64,000 nucleotides of DNA from the NCBI GenBank assembly GCA_030549175.1, contig JAUKUA010000003.1, positions 2,852,001 through 2,916,000 of the forward strand, written 5' to 3'. Below, one piece after another: positions 59,343 to 64,000 of the stretch. The position numbers and the translations under genes are program-made. Under the pieces are notes generated by a model. It saw nothing but the letters and a program-made list of their open reading frames with translations, was not told where the DNA came from and searched no databases. Position 1 is the stretch's first letter. Every line of letters starts with the position of its first letter. The DNA is from Lasiosphaeris hirsuta (lineage: Eukaryota; Ascomycota; Sordariomycetes; Sordariales; Lasiosphaeriaceae).

Positions 59343-61363
59343 TTTCCTTACAGCGGTCTTGAGTGAGCTCGCTGCGGAGTTCGGTGCTAGGGATTGCTGA
59401 AAGGTGCGCCACAAGTTCCCTATTTCGATACGGTTGAGTTGATGGTTATTTTTCGGGGAACGCAAAGAACTGTCGAGTCCACAATAGCTTGATCGTGTTG
59501 CTTGGAGGGCCTTAAGTACTCCGGAGCGAACCTGGCCCTTTGGAATGCACTTCACTGACTTATCCCAGCAAACAATGACGAGAAAAGAAACCGAGACAAG
59601 GGACGACCCCCTTCCACTTGCACTGGTTAGCCACCGATCAAGAACCCTGAATGAACAAGGGCGAGCAAGACAAAATATCGGGAGGACACTGGCTCTTCAG
59701 TCATGTGCTGTCGGATCTCCACAAAGTCTGTTACTAACAGAAAGTAAATTGCGAGAGTACAACTGGACAAAGAATTCAAAAAACCACTAGCCAAGGCTAC
59801 TGCCCCAGTCGTGCCAGTCAAACCAGGGAGCTACAAGAGCGACAAGCCCGACTTCGGGCTTGTCGAATGGATGGCTCAATGCAATTTTTTTTCTTCTCCT
59901 GGCCTGTTGGGACCCGCCAGTGTGGGCTCTGGGTTTGGAGATAAGAGAACCGGCAAGCCGTGGTCGGCATTTTTAGGAAGGGAAACGGAAAGAGCAAGTG
60001 CACACGCGAGGTGGTGGTGGTGAGGTGCTAATAAAGCAGCAGCGGGGTAGCGGGCCGGCAGGCGCCTGCAATGGAAGCTCTCCACCATCAAGCAGAACCC
60101 GCACTGGTGGAACCGATGGAATTGGATGAGCAAATGGGGACCCGATAGCGGAGACTGTTTGTGCAGTCCCACCGCGCGCAAGTCTCAGCTGTTGGAAACT
60201 CGTTACGTCATGTCTCAGGCACCGTGGTCAGTTTTGGCCATCGACAAATTATCAATTGAAAGGCAAAACGACAGGCGTATGCCGAAGACGTCGGAATGAA
60301 GGCTCTCCCAGGTGTTGCGAAAGCAAGTGCAAGATTTTATAAAGATCTACAGGCGGACGAACAAAATCACGGGGTACCACGACGTTTTAAATCGTAAGTG
60401 AAGTGCGCGGCCAGTTCGTGCCAACCTACCTATGACTGAAATCCGAGTCCAACCCTGGTTTGCCTGCTCCTTAACGCGTGACCTTCCCTCCAGGGCCCAA
60501 AGGGAGGTTACATCCTAGAAAGCCTTTTCTAGCATTAAAAAAAGGCGTTTATGGTATTTCACAAGACCTTTTCCACTATAAAATTTGCGTTAATGGCACT
60601 TAAAAGGCCTTTCTAGGATTTTGAAAGATATTCCTCATGTGCACACAGCGTGGCATCCTTCCTCATGATCACATCTTTAAAGTCCCACGGTGGGATTGCA
60701 GGTGGGGAGTAAGGTAGGTACGGATACAGTACAAATAATGTACCCTCTATGATCTGGGCTTTTCCACTTTCGGGAGCCTGCGTTCCCCCAGCTTGGGCTT
60801 CTGCCATCATAAGTGGTTGGTGTGCGCTAGGTGCGGGGTGCATTTGCACTAGAAAATCCGGTGGATTTTGAACATGAGGCATCCTGGGAAAACATGGATG
60901 GCTCACTTCGAGGAACGGAGACAGTTTACGCAGACTGGAGGCCGAATAGTCATCCCATCAAATCTAAGGTACAACTCCACATAACACGAAATAGACTGGC
61001 ATGCATCTTCAACTTCAGATTGCACACGTTGCGCATTCCCATTTTCTTGTTTTCAATCTCTCATGTTGTGTCTGGGACCTCTCCTGAAGCCAATCTCAGC
61101 CCTAATCCCGGAAAGACGCAAAACCCGGGACGAGAGCCGGAAGTTGGGTTCCATCCGGGTGACACACGCACACAACAGCGCTAACAAGCTCTCCACATGC
61201 ACTTTGCCTTCTCCGCGCGGCAGGTAGTTGGGGTTGCCAAGGTTGAGGTAGAAAGAACTTTTTTTCCTCCGACTGCACCGTCCCAGGTTGGAAAAATCAT
61301 TTACTGTTCCTCTTTTTCTACCATCTCCAAGCTTCTAGACTTGGTACCAATACTACAGCAAAT
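59343..61363. promoter_or_regulatory. Divergent 2-kb upstream region with a repeat
   Basis: Lies between the asparaginase and the NAP-family gene. The degenerate repeat copy B (about 60451-60683) is inside. No gene is seen. Confidence 0.5.
60451..60683 (+). repeat. Degenerate internally repetitive element, copy B
   Basis: Begins with the same AACCCTGGTTTG as copy A, then shows CGCG, CCTTCCC and CCCAAAGGGAG in the same order, three A/T-rich modules built on AAGCCTTTTCTAGCATTAAAA / AAGACCTTTTCC / AAGGCCTTTCTAGGATTTT, and the shared end GTGGCATCC..CACATCTTTA. TAGAAAGCCTTTTCTA forms an internal imperfect palindrome. It shows no coding capacity. It may be a decayed transposon fragment or minisatellite family. 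Confidence 0.5.
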
Positions 61364-62483
61364 ATGGCGACAATTCTGGAAGAAAGCCCGATTACCTATC
61401 AGGAGTTGGCCGACATTGAGAGAGAGTTCGACGATGTTGAGACAGAAATCAGTAAGTTATCTTGCTACTACTTTCCTGCACGCACCTCGAATCCATGCAA
61501 GTAGGATCCAATTGATTCCGGCGGAGACTAACGTGCCACCCGAAGTTCGCCAGCAGGTTCAGCTGACAAAGTCGCTGTATGAGAAGCGACACGCTGTCGT
61601 CTCCCAGATCCCAAACTTCTGGCCCTTGGTGATCGAACAAGCGCCGCCCGACATTGACGAGTATATTCAGCCATCTGACTCGGCGCTCCTCCTCTCATCT
61701 CTCTCATCCCTCTCCGTATCACACTTCGAGGTTGAGAACGGTGGTAAAGGAGACCCGCGCAGCGTCGCAATCAGATGGGAGTTCACCGAGAATGAGTATT
61801 TTGAAGACTCGGCCATCGAGAAGAGGTTCTGGTACCGGCGCGCAAAGGACGGGTGGGCTGGACTAGTCAGTGAGCCGGTGGACATCAAGTGGAAGAAGGG
61901 CAAGGACCTCACAGACGGTCTGTTGACTCTTGTCAAAGCTGTTTGGGACGAGGAGCAGGCGGCAGGAACAAACGGAGCGAAGGCTAGGGCAAAGGGCGAT
62001 AAGATTACCGCCAAGCAACAAGCCCTCAAGGCGAAAATCGACGGTATTGGTCTTGGAGGGCTAAGCTTTTTCGCGTGGTTCGGCTTCAGAGGCAACCGGG
62101 TCTCGGCCGAGGAGAGCCAGACGGCCACGCAAGAAGAGAGACAGAGACGGCAGCGCCGGAAGGCGGGTGAAGAGGTTTCGACACCGGCTAGCGAGGCCGA
62201 TTCTGACGATTCCGACGATGACGATGATCTCGAGATTTTTCCAGGCGGAGATATGTTGGCGCTTGCCATTGCAGATGATCTGTGGCCTGGCGCTATCAAG
62301 TTCTTCAGTGAGTTTCTGTCTATGCTAACGGCCGAGAAAGATATTGACGATTCAACAGCCCAAGCCCAAGAGCAAGATGCCCTAAGCGATATTGATTTCG
62401 AGTCTGATGAAGAGCTCGATGACGCCTCTCTGGCTGACAGTGCCGATGAGAGCGAGCGGCCTGCCAAGAAGCGCAAGGCTTAG
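61364..62483 (+). CDS. NAP/SET-family histone chaperone (Vps75/SET-like)
   Basis: Exons 61364-61451, 61546-62307 and 62359-62483 give 324 residues. NAP proteins bind H3-H4 or H2A-H2B and help assembly or histone acetylation; Vps75 works with Rtt109, SET with phosphatase inhibition. The N-terminal dimer helix (ELADIEREFDDVETEIIRQQ, SLYEKRHAVVSQI) is followed by the earmuff domain (PNFWPLVIEQAP, IRWEFTENEYFEDSAIEKRFWYRR, FFAWFGFRG). An acidic stretch (SDDSDDDDDLEIFPGGDMLALAIADDLWPGAIKFF) and an acidic tail ending PAKKRKA, like a nuclear localisation signal, follow. The acceptor of intron 1 (CCGAAG|TT) is unusual but the only one fitting EIIRQQVQL, with branch site ACTAAC. Intron 2 is 51 nt, stop-free and frame-preserving. 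Confidence 0.88.
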
Positions 62484-64000
62484 ATGGCCGGTTTTCACCT
62501 TTCTTTTCTTTTTCATTACATCAACAGATTTGTTTCAAAACTTGGGTGGATTATACCCTTACGCTTGGAGTTGCGGTTCAAAACATCTTGACGAGATAGA
62601 TAAAATTTCGTACAGTTTGCGGCTATTGGCTGCTGAACACTCGGGCTTCTCCAGATGCAGGCACCAAGCTTTGTTTCCTGTTTCAGAACACTAGGGGTGC
62701 CAGACCCAGGTGAATAGCTGCATGAACAAATACCTTATTTATAGGTACCGATCTACTTGATGACGAGAAGCCAGGCTTCACCCCTGGATAGCCAGTCAGC
62801 TGAGGGCAGTTGAGGATTCGTAATGTTCTAGAGTGTCCTCGAGGTTGCTCTATTGATGGACACCGCGCCTAATATAGGCGCCAGGACGAGAGGCAGTGTT
62901 GCGTTGCCAACGACTCATTTTCAATTATACAAACTGCTCTCGTATTTTGTAGCTTCCTTTCCCGCGCGTACAGACGGTAACACGAAATTTTTTGTGGTGT
63001 GAATAGGATTTTCCTTATATGCCAGGTACAGATGATCCCGTCTTTGATAACCTGCAGAAAGTTGGGGAGGTTGTAAATCTGCGGCTCCATGTGGTGAGGC
63101 ACCCACAGCCCCTCCTGCCAATTCCCCGCAGTGCGAGACACCTCAGGCAAAGACAGGGGTCTTCCCGCTTCGCTTTGTATGAGACAAGGGTTGGCGAAAG
63201 CTCCAACTCAACGCGTTTCACCTCCTTCCCTCCGCCCCCTTCCTCACCATGAGAGCATCCCTTTCTCTCTTGACAGCCGTGCACGGCTGCGCTGCATCTG
63301 ACCAATTCGAGATTGCAGTGGTCTGTATCCCTTGATCGAGCAATGGGAGGGGACAGAAAAGTGCTGTAGAGGTAGGGGGCCGAGTTTGGGAGCTTCCCTT
63401 CGTCATCCGCCCCCCCCCCCCCCCCCCAGGATTTATGACATACACGGTGAGCCCGTTGTGGCCGCTGATGTTGACCTTGTCCAATGGGGAAGAACTACCT
63501 TTTCGAATGGTTTCATCTCATCCCTTCCTCACTCTCACTACTCTTTTCTTGCTATTCATTACTTTTCATCCCCTCTTTTCTCCCGCAGGACTGGAGGAGT
63601 AGCACCGATTTCTTGCGATTGGGGCGATCTTCCTGTTTCTTTCTTTTCTTCGGTCTGTTGTCATTCTTTTTCAGATACCGCCTTCACTGTGCTGGCATCC
63701 TCGTCCTTATCTCGCCTTTTGATCTTCAAGGCTTCTCGTTCTTTACTCCTGGCTGAGTGTTTCATACTCTATTCTTTGCGGTGGTCCTGGAGACAAGATC
63801 GTTCGCTTTTCTGCGCTTCGAGTTTCGTCAATTGTCGACAGTCCACCATCCACCTCGCTCTACTGCTGGAGGGTCGACTCGGTTTCATCCATTAGGCCCG
63901 GGTCTTCCATGTTACGATTATACTGGTGACGACAACAACGCGTGCTGTCAATCTGCTCGGCTTTGGTTGTTTATGTTACATGTGTGACTTCAGCTCTCCC
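62484..64000. other. Right-edge region, probably leader of a gene beyond the window
   Basis: After the NAP gene I see no supportable coding exon. From about 63500 to 63800 the plus strand becomes strongly pyrimidine-rich, with a good 3' splice site (CTCCCGCAG, ending near 63588). A pyrimidine-rich leader with a spliced 5' UTR of a gene starting beyond 64000 fits this, but it is inference. The 187-codon frame at 63332-63895 has no domain signal. Confidence 0.35.
63410..63427. repeat. 18-nt oligo-C tract
   Basis: An uninterrupted run of 18 C. Length in homopolymers may be affected by sequencing error. Confidence 0.95.

Noticed and set aside
61667..62476. 269-codon minus-strand frame
   Set aside because: Ser-rich mirror of the acidic NAP-family exon; no family signal.
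63332..63895. 187-codon plus-strand frame
   Set aside because: Contains the oligo-C tract and a pyrimidine-driven Ser/Phe/Leu composition; looks non-coding.

Overview
This is nuclear DNA from a filamentous ascomycete (Pezizomycotina, most likely a Sordariomycete). The evidence is short introns of about 50-100 nt with GT..AG ends and fungal branch sites (CTAAC/CTGAC), G/C-rich third codon positions, ordered eukaryotic housekeeping genes about 3 kb apart, and filamentous-fungal families (SR-rich CID protein, subgroup C LysM chitinase, questin-oxidase-like protein, AspB-type septin). No bacterial-style operon, CRISPR array, tRNA or rRNA is visible. I rebuilt exon-intron structures by hand, matching splice phase to family conservation; most add up to an exact multiple of three.

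Region by region. 1-6 kb: a decayed accessory locus, with a broken subgroup C (LysM + GH18) chitinase on the minus strand facing a second broken gene on the plus strand. 6-16 kb: metabolic and secretory genes, namely an SDR oxidoreductase (-), FAD synthetase (+), a trimethyllysine-dioxygenase-like enzyme of carnitine synthesis (-), a PhoD-like phosphatase (-) and a p24 cargo receptor (+). 16-30 kb: splicing factor PRP45/SNW (+), TIM22 (-), a USP7/Ubp15-type deubiquitinase (-), a mitochondrial PDK-type kinase (+) and an AspB/Cdc3-type septin (-). 30-45 kb: PWP2 of the small-subunit processome (+, head to head with the septin), a questin-oxidase-like protein (-), an inositol-polyphosphate 5-phosphatase with a propeller-like N-terminal half (-), a tiny DUF4748-type membrane protein (+) and a CID/SR-rich RNA-binding protein (+). 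45-64 kb: the PP2A B56 subunit RTS1 (-), TFIIIC subunit TFC1 (+), a BCS1-like AAA ATPase (-), a cytoplasmic-type L-asparaginase fused to ankyrin repeats (-), a NAP/SET-family histone chaperone (+), and what may be the upstream region of a gene beyond the right edge.

The genes do not form one pathway. Recurrent themes are mitochondrial function (TIM22, PDK, BCS1-like, carnitine synthesis) and RNA or nuclear machinery (PRP45, PWP2, TFC1, CID protein, NAP protein). I see no convincing undescribed multi-gene system. The most interesting items are the decayed chitinase locus, a related pair of degenerate internally repetitive elements near the two ends of the window, two apparent GC-AG introns, several micro-exons, and a stop-free frame-preserving intron.
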